DNA of 5,630 nucleotides from Alphaproteobacteria bacterium (GTDB taxonomy: Bacteria > Pseudomonadota > Alphaproteobacteria > CAAHEQ01 > UBA3637): NCBI GenBank assembly GCA_017513365.1, contig JAFXFY010000169.1:1-5630 (forward strand). The letters run 5' to 3'. Every line of letters starts with the position of its first letter. Positions within the stretch are counted from its first letter, which is position 1. The translations under genes were made by a program, and so were the position numbers. Below, one piece after another: positions 1-5,630 of the stretch. The notes beneath the pieces were generated by a model, which saw nothing but the letters and a program-made list of their open reading frames with translations, made no database searches and had not been told where the DNA came from.

Positions 1-2028
1 ATCGTGGATGAAGTGGACTCCATTTTAATTGACGAGGCCAGAACGCCTCTTATCATTTCCGGTCAAGCCGAAGATTCTTCTGAAAAATATATGTCTGTTG
101 ATAAGATTATGCTTGGCGTTAAACCGGAATATTACGAAAAAGACGAAAAACACCGTACTGTGATGTTAACAGAAGCCGGCGTTGAATGGATTGAAAATGA
201 ACTAAGAAGTGCCGGATTAATCCAAGGAACGTTGTATGATGTGGAAAATATTTCTTTCGTCCACCACGTTGATCAAGCATTAAAGGCTCATACCGTTTTC
301 ACACGTGATGTGGATTACATTGTGAAAGATGATAAAATTGTTATCATTGATGAATTTACCGGTCGTCAAATGGAAGGACGGCGTTATTCCGATGGCTTGC
401 ACCAAGCAATTGAAGCCAAAGAACATGTAACTATCCAAGCCGAAAACCAAACGCTGGCCTCAATTACATTCCAAAATTATTTCCGTATGTATCCGAAATT
501 GGCCGGTATGACGGGGACGGCTATGACTGAGGCGGGTGAATTTGACGATATTTACAGATTAGAGGTTGTTGAAATTCCAACCAACAAACCAATTGGTCGT
601 AAAGATGAACAAGATATCATTTATCGCACTGCCGAAGAAAAATATGACGCCATTATTGCCGATATTCAAGCGGCCTATAACCGCAAACAACCGATTTTGG
701 TGGGCACAACTTCTATTGAAAAATCCGAATTGTTAGCCAATTTATTAAAGGCAAAAACAACTATTCCGTTCAATGTATTAAATGCACGACACCATGAAAA
801 AGAGGCCTATATCGTGGCTCAAGCCGGTCGCCCCGGCGCTGTTACCATTGCCACAAACATGGCCGGTCGTGGAACCGATATTCAACTGGGCGGTAATTTT
901 GATATGCGTCTTGCCGAAGAAAAAGAAAAAAATCCGGATATGGATGAAAGCGTTTTGGCCGAACAAATTCGCAAGGAGATTGCTCAGGATAAAGAGATTG
1001 CTCTGTCTGCCGGCGGATTGTTTGTGCTGGGCTGTGAACGCCATGAAAGTCGCCGAATTGACAACCAATTGCGTGGTCGTAGCGGTCGTCAAGGCGACCC
1101 CGGGTTAAGTAAATTCTATGTGTCTATGGAAGATGATTTAATGCGTATTTTCGGCTCAGAACGCATTGGTAATATCTTAAAAAGTATGGGTATGCCTCAA
1201 GGTCAAGCTATCGTTCATCCGTGGATTAGCGGGGCGATTGCTAAAGCGCAACAAAAGGTGGAAGCTTATCACTTTGATGTGCGTAAAAACTTGCTGAAAT
1301 ATGATGATGTGATGAACGATCAACGTAAAGTTATTTACGAACAACGCAAAGAGTTAATGGAGGCTGCTTCTGTATCCGATGTCATCAAAGACATGCGTGA
1401 AGATTGCATTATGAATTTAGTGTATTCTACAGCCCCCAGCAAAACCGTTCCGGAAGATTGGGATATAGATACATTAACGGCCGAAACAGGTAAATTATTG
1501 GCGATGGACGTACCATTCAGTTCTTGGGCGGCAGAACCCGGAATTACACCGGAGGAAATCATAGAACGCTTGAATAAAAAATCGGCTGAGGATATGGAAG
1601 ATAAAATGAAAATTATCCCAGCTGAGCTCAGAATGGATATTGAAAAAAGTATTTTGATTCAAGCCATTGACCAAAACTGGAAAGAACATTTACAAGCTCT
1701 TGACTTTATGAGAACCTCTATCGGACTGAGAGCATACGGACAAAAAAATCCATTAAATGAATATAAACGAGAAGCATTCTTTATGTTTGAAAATATGCTT
1801 TCTCGGGTACGTGAACGAGTAACCACATTGCTGTGCCATGCTCAATTCCAGTTGCAAAAACCGACACCGGCTCCAACAACGGAAGAACATCAATCCACGT
1901 TAGAGGCATCCGAAGATAACACAGAACCGGCACAAAACACGCCGATTATATCGGATAAAACTCCCCGGAATGCACCTTGTCCGTGTGGTTCGGGTAAAAA
2001 ATTCAAACATTGTTGCGGTAAAATTTAA
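1..2028 (+). CDS. secA: Protein translocase subunit SecA, 5' end missing
   Basis: SecA is the ATPase motor that pushes unfolded preproteins through the SecYEG channel of the inner membrane. The reading frame is open from base 1, so the true start lies left of the window; the GTG at base 4 is an internal Val codon. The 675 visible residues begin at the Walker B region of NBD1 (VDEVDS, then [13 protein letters not shown]). Counting from base 4, the preprotein cross-linking region and the return to NBD1 follow, with [15 protein letters not shown] near 117-131 and GMTGTA near 168-173. NBD2 shows [11 protein letters not shown] (232-242), TNMAGRGTD (284-292) and [13 protein letters not shown] (355-367). 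YDDVMNDQR marks the helical scaffold. The C-terminal tail ends in the zinc-binding motif [14 protein letters not shown], which in the family contacts SecB and lipid. With about 207 residues missing by comparison with E. coli SecA, the full length would be near 880, normal for the family. No frameshift is visible. Confidence 0.98.
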   Translation: MVDEVDSILIDEARTPLIISGQAEDSSEKYMSVDKIMLGVKPEYYEKDEKHRTVMLTEAGVEWIENELRSAGLIQGTLYDVENISFVHHVDQALKAHTVFTRDVDYIVKDDKIVIIDEFTGRQMEGRRYSDGLHQAIEAKEHVTIQAENQTLASITFQNYFRMYPKLAGMTGTAMTEAGEFDDIYRLEVVEIPTNKPIGRKDEQDIIYRTAEEKYDAIIADIQAAYNRKQPILVGTTSIEKSELLANLLKAKTTIPFNVLNARHHEKEAYIVAQAGRPGAVTIATNMAGRGTDIQLGGNFDMRLAEEKEKNPDMDESVLAEQIRKEIAQDKEIALSAGGLFVLGCERHESRRIDNQLRGRSGRQGDPGLSKFYVSMEDDLMRIFGSERIGNILKSMGMPQGQAIVHPWISGAIAKAQQKVEAYHFDVRKNLLKYDDVMNDQRKVIYEQRKELMEAASVSDVIKDMREDCIMNLVYSTAPSKTVPEDWDIDTLTAETGKLLAMDVPFSSWAAEPGITPEEIIERLNKKSAEDMEDKMKIIPAELRMDIEKSILIQAIDQNWKEHLQALDFMRTSIGLRAYGQKNPLNEYKREAFFMFENMLSRVRERVTTLLCHAQFQLQKPTPAPTTEEHQSTLEASEDNTEPAQNTPIISDKTPRNAPCPCGSGKKFKHCCGKI

Positions 2029-2045
2029 TCATTAACAACGGGATT

Positions 2046-2070
2046 ACCGCTCCCACTTGGGGGCGGTTTT
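2046..2070 (+). terminator. Intrinsic terminator of secA
   Basis: A 9-bp stem (2046-2054 with 2059-2067, one G-T wobble) closes a 4-nt loop and runs into TTTT. It begins 17 nt after the secA stop codon. Confidence 0.85.
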
Positions 2071-2098
2071 CCACTCACTAAAAAAAAGGAAAAAAAAC

Positions 2099-2422
2099 AT
2101 GCAAGAAATTAACTGTACATCCATTATCAGATTGCACTTAATGTACAACAAAAAAAAGGCAACTGCTTATTTATTTTGCGATAACGGAGAAATAAAAAAG
2201 CATTCTTTTAAGCGTGGATCAGATGATTTTTTTACAAAAAGTTCATTTATCTATGAAGCGTGTACACAACAAAGTCCGGCTGAATGCTTCAAAAAATTGG
2301 AAGAAGGCTTTTATTTTTATGATGCTCAACATATTTGGGCCAAGGAAAAAGCCTCTCATCACCCTCATTACAAAGGATTAATGGCTTATCATCACATAAA
2401 TGCCGTCAGTCATTTAAGATAA
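2099..2422 (+). CDS. Hypothetical protein, 107 aa
   Basis: I do not recognise this protein. The ATG at 2099 is chosen because AAGGA lies 8 nt upstream (2086-2090). A longer frame could open at TTG 2057, but that codon sits in the loop of the secA terminator and has no ribosome binding site. The product is rich in Lys, His and aromatic residues. It has no signal peptide or membrane segment and looks like a small cytosolic protein. The N-terminal third alternates hydrophobic and polar residues (IIRLHLMYNKKKATAYLFC), suggesting beta strands. The C-terminal half has a run of His and aromatic residues (HHPHYKGLMAYHH). Three Cys (positions 6, 27 and 55) are scattered, with no metal-site spacing. 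Only 28 nt separate the secA terminator from the start codon, so expression probably depends on read-through or a promoter inside secA. It ends one base from the end of galE on the opposite strand. Confidence 0.7.
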   Translation: MQEINCTSIIRLHLMYNKKKATAYLFCDNGEIKKHSFKRGSDDFFTKSSFIYEACTQQSPAECFKKLEEGFYFYDAQHIWAKEKASHHPHYKGLMAYHHINAVSHLR

Positions 2423-2423
2423 G

Positions 2424-3386
2424 TTATTTTTGATACATTGCCCAAGTGGTACGAATCATATTTTCCAAATCGCTGTGAACGGGAGTCCATCCCAACACAA
2501 CGTTTGCGGTTTCCGATGAAGCAATTAACAAACCCGGGTCCCCGGCACGACGGTTGGTAAATTCATAATTAATGGAATGTCCAATGACTTTTTCGGCCAT
2601 TTGTACCATTTGTAAAACGGAAATACCTTTGCCGGTCCCTAAATTTAAACTTTGGCTATGGCCACCTTCGGCTAAATACTTTAAAGCAAGCCAGTGCGCA
2701 CTTGCTAAATCGGACACGTGGATATAATCCCGAACGCATGTGCCATCCGTTGTATCATAATCATTTCCGAAAATTTTCATACCCGACCGAATACCTACGG
2801 CTGTTTCCATAACAATCGGCAAGAGGTTTTGCGGATTTTTTTCCAGCCCTTTAACGGCACCGTCCGCATCATAACCAACGGCATTAAAGTATCTTAAGGC
2901 AATCCAATTAATTCCTTTTAACTGACCATACCATGGTAAGAACCGTTCAATTTCCAATTTTGTAAAGCCATAAAAATTAATCGGGTTTGTGGGATGATTT
3001 TCATCAACCGGCACATAATCGGGCATACCATACACAGCAGCAGATGAGGAAAACACAAAATTTTTAACCCCGTATTTTGCCATCGCATTTAAAATATTTA
3101 ATGTTCCGGTAATGTTATTAACGGCATATTTTTCCGGATTTTCCATAGATTCGCCGACCGCTTTTTTCGCCGCCAAATGAACGACACCATCAATACCTTG
3201 TATTGCCTTTTCTAATGCAGGCACATCCAAAATATCGCCTTGAATAAAGTCGGCTTCAGGGAATAAATTATCCGTTTGTCCCGTTGACATATTATCAAAT
3301 ACACTGACCCGCACTCCTTGTTGCAATAATTCCTTTACAACATGAGATCCGATATAGCCAGCACCGCCAATAACCAAAATATGCAT
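2424..3386 (-). CDS. galE: UDP-glucose 4-epimerase
   Basis: A cytosolic NAD+-dependent enzyme that interconverts UDP-glucose and UDP-galactose, feeding galactose use and the synthesis of LPS, capsule or glycans. At 320 aa it is slightly shorter than E. coli GalE (338). The extended short-chain dehydrogenase fold is clear: the Rossmann glycine motif GGAGYIGSH (7-15), the NAD-ribose Asp31-Asn32 in VFDNMSTG, GDI (50-52), HLAA (70-73), the catalytic Ser in SSSAAVYG (113-120), the catalytic Tyr139/Lys143 pair in YGFTK, and CVRDYIHV (217-224). The position matching E. coli Tyr299, which restricts the sugar pocket, appears to be a Leu (near 287), so N-acetylated sugars may also fit; that is inference. 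The start is set by AAAGGAG (3392-3398), which lies at the end of the upstream sod gene. The sod stop and galE start are adjacent, so translation is probably coupled. Confidence 0.95.
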   Translation of the reverse strand: MHILVIGGAGYIGSHVVKELLQQGVRVSVFDNMSTGQTDNLFPEADFIQGDILDVPALEKAIQGIDGVVHLAAKKAVGESMENPEKYAVNNITGTLNILNAMAKYGVKNFVFSSSAAVYGMPDYVPVDENHPTNPINFYGFTKLEIERFLPWYGQLKGINWIALRYFNAVGYDADGAVKGLEKNPQNLLPIVMETAVGIRSGMKIFGNDYDTTDGTCVRDYIHVSDLASAHWLALKYLAEGGHSQSLNLGTGKGISVLQMVQMAEKVIGHSINYEFTNRRAGDPGLLIASSETANVVLGWTPVHSDLENMIRTTWAMYQK

Positions 3387-3989
3387 TTATTCTCCTTTAT
3401 TATAATTTTCCCACGCAAATTGCCAATTTAACACACCCATAACCGCCTTAACAAAATCGGCCCGACGATTTTGGTAATCTAAATAATAGGCATGTTCCCA
3501 TACATCAATACACAGCAATGGCTTAATCCCTTGGCCCATAGGCAACATCGCATTAGACGTTGACACCACCTTTAACACACCATTATCCGATATCAACCAA
3601 GCCCAACCGGACCCGAATTGTTTAACAGCCGTTTGCAATAAAGTGGTTTCAAAAGCCTCATAAGAGCCAAAATCACGCACGATATGCTCAGCCAAAACAT
3701 CGGGTATGATTTTATTTTCTGCTTTATCCGTCAAACTGTTCCAAAAAAATTCATGATTAAAAACTTGAGCCGCATTGTTAAATAATGATTGAAATTCCTC
3801 TTTGCCCGAACAATGGCGAATAATGGATACTAAATCCATATCTTGCATCGGGGTATTTGCAATCAAATCATTTGTATTATTGACATAAGTGGCATAATGT
3901 TTGCCATAATGAAATTCAAATGTTTTAGCCGAAACAATCGGTTCCAAAGCGTTCATACTGAAATGAAGAGATTTTAATTGTATTGTCAT
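3387..3989 (-). CDS. sodB: Superoxide dismutase, Fe type
   Basis: Converts superoxide to oxygen and hydrogen peroxide. The protein has 200 aa, typical of Fe/Mn superoxide dismutases, and no signal peptide, so it should be cytosolic. The four metal ligands are visible: His27 (FHYGKHY), His79 (NHEFFW), and Asp162 and His166 (DVWEHAYYLDY). His31 and Tyr35 are the usual second-shell residues. Gln75 in AAQVFNHEFFW matches the active-site Gln of iron enzymes (Gln69 in E. coli SodB), whereas Mn enzymes usually have Gly there and place the Gln later. FGSGWAWL (125-132) is a family signature. The start is supported by AAAGGAG (3997-4003), 7 nt upstream. I could not find a convincing promoter in the 124-bp gap to the tRNA gene, although transcription must start there or further right. 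The gene is first in a two-gene unit with galE. Confidence 0.95.
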   Translation of the reverse strand: MTIQLKSLHFSMNALEPIVSAKTFEFHYGKHYATYVNNTNDLIANTPMQDMDLVSIIRHCSGKEEFQSLFNNAAQVFNHEFFWNSLTDKAENKIIPDVLAEHIVRDFGSYEAFETTLLQTAVKQFGSGWAWLISDNGVLKVVSTSNAMLPMGQGIKPLLCIDVWEHAYYLDYQNRRADFVKAVMGVLNWQFAWENYNKGE

Positions 3990-4071
3990 GTATTTACTCC
4001 TTTAACAAAAATATACTCTATTTTACCCAAATAAGATAGTATTTTTTTATCAAATTTCCAGCTTAATTTTC

Positions 4072-4100
4072 TTGACAACAGCCCATTATTTTGATAAACT
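4072..4100 (+). promoter_or_regulatory. Sigma70-type promoter of tRNA-Leu
   Basis: A perfect -35 TTGACA (4072-4077) is followed after exactly 17 nt by TAAACT (4095-4100), which matches four of six -10 positions. Transcription would start around 4106-4108, a few bases before the mature tRNA end at 4114. Confidence 0.8.
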
Positions 4101-4113
4101 AAGAATGATTTTT

Positions 4114-4198
4114 GCGATTATGGCGGAATTGGTAGACGCGCAGCGTTGAGGTCGCTGTGGAGAGATCCGTGGAAGTTCGAGTCTTCTTAATCGCACCA
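4114..4198 (+). tRNA. tRNA-Leu (anticodon GAG)
   Basis: An 85-nt class II tRNA that reads the leucine codons CUC and CUU. The 7-bp acceptor stem GCGATTA/TAATCGC is perfect. It is followed by discriminator A (4195) and an encoded CCA (4196-4198). The D arm carries the GG of AATTGGTAGA. The anticodon stem CAGCG/CGCTG encloses TTGAGGT, with anticodon GAG at 4148-4150. A long variable arm (GGA-GAGA-TCC) marks a Leu/Ser/Tyr-type tRNA. The T loop is TTCGAGT. It stands alone, with its own promoter and terminator. Confidence 0.96.
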
Positions 4199-4203
4199 AA
4201 TAT

Positions 4204-4229
4204 ACCACCCGTTCATTGGGTGGTTTTTT
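4204..4229 (+). terminator. Intrinsic terminator of tRNA-Leu
   Basis: A perfect 7-bp stem ACCACCC/GGGTGGT (4204-4210 with 4218-4224) has a 7-nt loop and runs into six T (4224-4229). It starts 5 nt after the CCA end. Confidence 0.9.
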
Positions 4230-4260
4230 GTTATGATAATGGCACTATTGCGTTGGATAT

Positions 4261-4319
4261 AAAAAAGGTGCCAACGCTTACGACAAAATTAAATCAAGAA
4301 AAAAAATTAAGCATTGGCA
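4261..4319 (-). terminator. Long-stem intrinsic terminator downstream of pilin
   Basis: On the minus strand TGCCAATGCTTA (4319-4308) pairs with TAAGCGTTGGCA (4280-4269) through 12 bp, including one G-U wobble, around a 27-nt loop. CC and then six T (4266-4261) follow. The same pairing read on the plus strand has an A-C mismatch, so the minus strand is the functional one. It lies about 90 nt past the pilin stop and converges on the tRNA terminator. Confidence 0.65.
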
Positions 4320-4326
4320 TAAGAGG

Positions 4327-4401
4327 TATCGGTTTTTGTTTTTTGGATTGCTCCGTCTAAACCACTGCCAAAAACCGATAAAAAGGCAAAATGTGGTTTA
4401 G
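4327..4401 (-). repeat. Two overlapping, mutually exclusive inverted repeats in the pilin 3' UTR
   Basis: The first is a perfect 12-bp pair, TATCGGTTTTTG (4327-4338) with CAAAAACCGATA (4369-4380). The second is a 9-bp pair CTAAACCAC (4357-4365) with GTGGTTTAG (4393-4401), extended after a 4-nt bulge by TGCC/GGCA (4366-4369 with 4385-4388). The right arm of the first lies mostly in the loop of the second, so only one can form at a time. The block starts 9 nt after the pilin stop codon. Neither hairpin is followed by a T run on the minus strand. Confidence 0.6.
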
Positions 4402-4410
4402 GTTATGGGA

Positions 4411-4815
4411 TTATTCAGTTGGTGTAGTTGTCGTTGTAGTCCACTGACCATCTTCACCAATACCATTGCCGCCAGTAATGTTTGAGATTGCCGTTGCAAT
4501 ATCCGTATTAGTACCACAGCTAATTGTTACAGTAGCTTTTTTAGCAGTCCCAGTTAATTTACAACCATGAATGGTATCTGTTGTTGTTCCGTCTGTTTTT
4601 AAGCCCAAACCTTTGAGGGTCGTTGCTGTTTCGCTTTGAGAAGATTGGTTAGCGATAGACAACATAGCAGCAGCATTAATAACTTCATTTGCTTTGTAGC
4701 GGTTCATAGCCATTGTGTAGCCGGCGATACCACCGATGGAAAGTACGCCGATGATGGCCAAAACGCCCAACATTTCAACCATTGAACGACCAGATTGAGA
4801 TTTTAAATTTGTCAT
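4411..4815 (-). CDS. Type IV prepilin-like protein, 134 aa
   Basis: A small secreted or envelope protein of the type IV pilin/pseudopilin class. The leader is short and basic (MTNLKSQSG), with Gly9 at the prepilin peptidase site. The mature protein would begin RSMVEMLG, so Glu14 falls at +5, the conserved charged position. Position +1 is Arg rather than the usual Phe or Met. A hydrophobic helix follows (about 15-38: MLGVLAIIGVLSIGGIAGY), then an alpha spine and a small Thr/Ser-rich globular domain. Cys85 and Cys100 could form a disulphide. The tail is low complexity (TTTTTTPTE). The ATG at 4815 is chosen over an upstream ATG (4866) because AAAGGA lies 9 nt before it and the leader then has normal length. 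The upstream ATG lies inside a terminator hairpin. No pilin-assembly genes are nearby. Whether it is a major pilin, minor pilin or pseudopilin cannot be told. Confidence 0.85.
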   Translation of the reverse strand: MTNLKSQSGRSMVEMLGVLAIIGVLSIGGIAGYTMAMNRYKANEVINAAAMLSIANQSSQSETATTLKGLGLKTDGTTTDTIHGCKLTGTAKKATVTISCGTNTDIATAISNITGGNGIGEDGQWTTTTTTPTE

Positions 4816-4851
4816 GTTTAAACATCCTTTCTTTAATTTGTTATAACATAT

Positions 4852-4873
4852 AAAAAAAACCCACATTGGTGGG
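4852..4873 (-). terminator. Intrinsic terminator between C4-like RNA and pilin
   Basis: On the minus strand CCCAC (4873-4869), loop CAAT and GTGGG (4864-4860) lead into eight T (4859-4852). Its first three C overlap the end of the 79-nt fold at 4871-4949. It lies only 21 nt before the pilin ribosome binding site, and no clear separate promoter was seen in between. Confidence 0.75.
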
Positions 4874-4949
4874 CGGATGTTCGAAAACCATATAAATCCA
4901 GATGGCTCGGCTTATTTGACACCGAGGTCTTATTCACCGACATCCGCCC
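4871..4949 (-). ncRNA. C4/CI-like antisense RNA candidate, 79 nt
   Basis: Read on the minus strand, the ends GGGCGGATGT (4949-4940) and ACATCCGCCC (4880-4871) form a perfect 10-bp closing stem. Inside it are hairpin P2, CTCGG/CCGAG (4926-4922 with 4910-4906, 11-nt loop), and a weaker hairpin P3, CCAT/ATGG (4905-4902 with 4891-4888, 10-nt loop). The closing stem is followed by ACCA, giving a tRNA-acceptor-like end, and then by an intrinsic terminator. From what I know of the family, the C4 RNA of phages P1/P7 and the CI RNA of P4 are about this length, have this three-stem layout, are processed by RNase P, and repress a downstream transcript through loop complementarity. It is not a normal tRNA: no 7-nt anticodon loop or TTCRA T loop fits. 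Assignment is from shape and context. Another leader RNA or an attenuator is possible. Confidence 0.5.
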
Positions 4950-4974
4950 TATACGTGTTCTCACACTGCGGACT

Positions 4975-5100
4975 TCAGTCGGCATATTTGTTTAAAGTCG
5001 CATGCATACGACCGGATTTATTATTGGGTTTCGACGCCCAGAAAATGGCACCATTGCCACTTTCAATAAGCACTCTTACACACTTTTTGATAAAATGCAA
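4975..5100 (-). other. Ash/Icd-like leader ORF, no clear start
   Basis: This frame is open from a stop at about 5140 to the TGA at 4977-4975. It has no ATG: TTG at 5100 or an internal GTG are the only possible starts, with no strong ribosome binding site. From TTG it would encode 41 aa, including VLIESGNGAIFWASKPNNKS and ending HATLNKYAD. The VLxESGxG pattern resembles the Ash and Icd-like ORFs that database annotation places over the C4/CI RNA regions of P1/P4-type phages and islands. This is recalled resemblance, not a search result. Its position just upstream of the C4-like fold fits that family. The conserved signal may lie in the RNA rather than the peptide. Small hairpins occur here: TGGCA/TGCCA (5046-5059) and, on the minus strand, GTCGTA/TGCGAC near 5002-5017. 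The stretch 5101-5182 upstream is AT-rich. I see no confident promoter or gene in it. Confidence 0.4.
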
Positions 5101-5182
5101 GAACTTTTTTACTAACGAATGGTTAATAAATAAAATAATCTATCAAATATGAACGAAACAAGAGAAATAAATCACGTATTTC

Positions 5183-5630
5183 TTATTTATCCATTGGCAC
5201 ACGATATTTTAAAAAGGGGCAAATACGTGTCATAAAACGAAAAATACTTTTGTCATTCATCAAAAGAGCATATTCACGATATTCCGGATAATGCGACAAA
5301 TGTCGTTCTTCTGTTTTGGCCCGTAAATAATAAATAATGTTAACGCCAAACAATAACAGACTGCTCTTCACAGCTAATTCCGTAGAGTGCAACATAAAGG
5401 GCATCGCCACAAACCACCACGAAATATTTTTAAAAACATAAGCCGGATGCTTTGTCCATCTGTATGGGCCGGTATTCCACAAACCTCGATATGTTAAATT
5501 GGAAAAGCGAGTCCCTGCTGCTACCGTTGACATGGCATAAATAAATTCGCAAAAAATAATGACACCGCCCCATATGTACCATATAACAGAGCCGGCATCA
5601 AAAACTTCTTGCCATCGGTTAGCATGATGA
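5183..5630 (-). CDS. Isoprenylcysteine carboxyl methyltransferase-like membrane protein, 5' end missing
   Basis: The frame stays open to the right edge, so the N-terminus is outside the window; 148 to 149 residues are visible. The ATG at 5533 is internal, because 32 more codons upstream continue the same protein. The C-terminal part carries the signature of the ICMT/phospholipid methyltransferase superfamily: GPYRWTKHPAY, then after a hydrophobic stretch RAKTEERHLSHYPEYREY. In this family the RHPxY and RxxxEExxL elements bind S-adenosylmethionine at the membrane face. Hydrophobic segments are visible at VIWYIWGGVIIFCEFIYAM, WWFVAMPFML and SSLLLFGVNIIYYL, so it is an integral membrane protein. 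Bacterial members act on varied and often unknown lipid or small-molecule substrates, so no substrate is assigned. It lies upstream of the C4-like region on the same strand. No convincing terminator separates them, only a weak AT-rich 7-bp repeat (5163-5183) overlapping the stop. Confidence 0.8.
   Translation of the reverse strand, partial: HHANRWQEVFDAGSVIWYIWGGVIIFCEFIYAMSTVAAGTRFSNLTYRGLWNTGPYRWTKHPAYVFKNISWWFVAMPFMLHSTELAVKSSLLLFGVNIIYYLRAKTEERHLSHYPEYREYALLMNDKSIFRFMTRICPFLKYRVPMDK

Noticed and set aside
782..1108. Long open frames on both strands inside secA (778-1108, 1335-1689)
   Set aside because: They lie in other frames of a clearly coding secA sequence, with low-complexity or nonsense translations.
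2057..2098. Longer start (TTG 2057) for the small hypothetical gene
   Set aside because: The codon falls in the loop of the secA terminator and has no ribosome binding site. The ATG at 2099 has AAGGA at 8 nt.
4114..4198. tRNA-Leu 3' end as an attachment site for a mobile element covering the pilin region
   Set aside because: No direct repeat of the tRNA 3' end was seen elsewhere in the window and there is no integrase gene. A match outside the window cannot be excluded.
4157..4360. 67-aa open frame on the plus strand
   Set aside because: It starts inside the tRNA-Leu gene and runs through two terminators and inverted repeats. It has no ribosome binding site or recognisable protein features.
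4871..4949. Degenerate tRNA reading of the acceptor-like stem with ACCA
   Set aside because: The central hairpin has an 11-nt loop and no valid anticodon loop, there is no GG in the D region, and there is no 5-bp T stem with TTCRA loop. A C4-like RNA explains the stem and the ACCA better.
4877..5152. 91-aa open frame on the plus strand beginning MFENHINPDG
   Set aside because: It runs antisense through the C4-like fold and its leader and has no ribosome binding site. The minus strand has the matching terminator and ACCA end, so the frame is a shadow.
5163..5183. Inverted repeat AGAAATA/TATTTCT as a terminator for the methyltransferase-like gene
   Set aside because: The stem is only 7 AT-rich bp, overlaps the stop codon and is not followed by a solid T run.

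Overview
The window reads as chromosomal DNA from a moderately AT-rich Gram-negative bacterium. SecA with a C-terminal zinc-binding tail, an iron-type superoxide dismutase and the pilin style all fit an alphaproteobacterium, perhaps an uncultured host- or gut-associated lineage. That placement rests on resemblance only.

Layout from left to right. Bases 1-2028 (+) are the C-terminal three quarters of secA, closed by a strong intrinsic terminator. A small unrecognised gene (2099-2422, +) follows and meets galE tail to tail with one base between them. galE (UDP-glucose 4-epimerase) and an upstream sodB-type superoxide dismutase form a tight minus-strand pair: the sod stop codon directly touches the galE start. 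A 124-bp intergenic region then leads to a tRNA-Leu(GAG) gene on the plus strand, with a good sigma70-type promoter and its own terminator.

The right third is less ordinary and is read on the minus strand. At the window edge is the 3' part of an isoprenylcysteine-methyltransferase-like membrane protein gene (5183-5630). About 370 bp without an ordinary gene follows. It holds a short open frame resembling the Ash/Icd leader ORFs of P4/P1-type phages, then a compact 79-nt fold (4871-4949) with a 10-bp closing stem, two internal hairpins and a 3' ACCA, then an intrinsic terminator. This resembles the C4/CI antisense RNA family of phage immunity systems. Immediately downstream is a gene for a small type IV prepilin-like protein (4411-4815). 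Its 3' untranslated region carries two mutually exclusive hairpins and a long-stem terminator that converges on the tRNA terminator.

The housekeeping genes here (protein export, sugar-nucleotide supply, superoxide defence, translation) have no obvious common pathway. The point of interest is the C4-like RNA, terminator and lone pilin arrangement, which suggests RNA-based control of a pilin or a relic of a phage-like immunity region.
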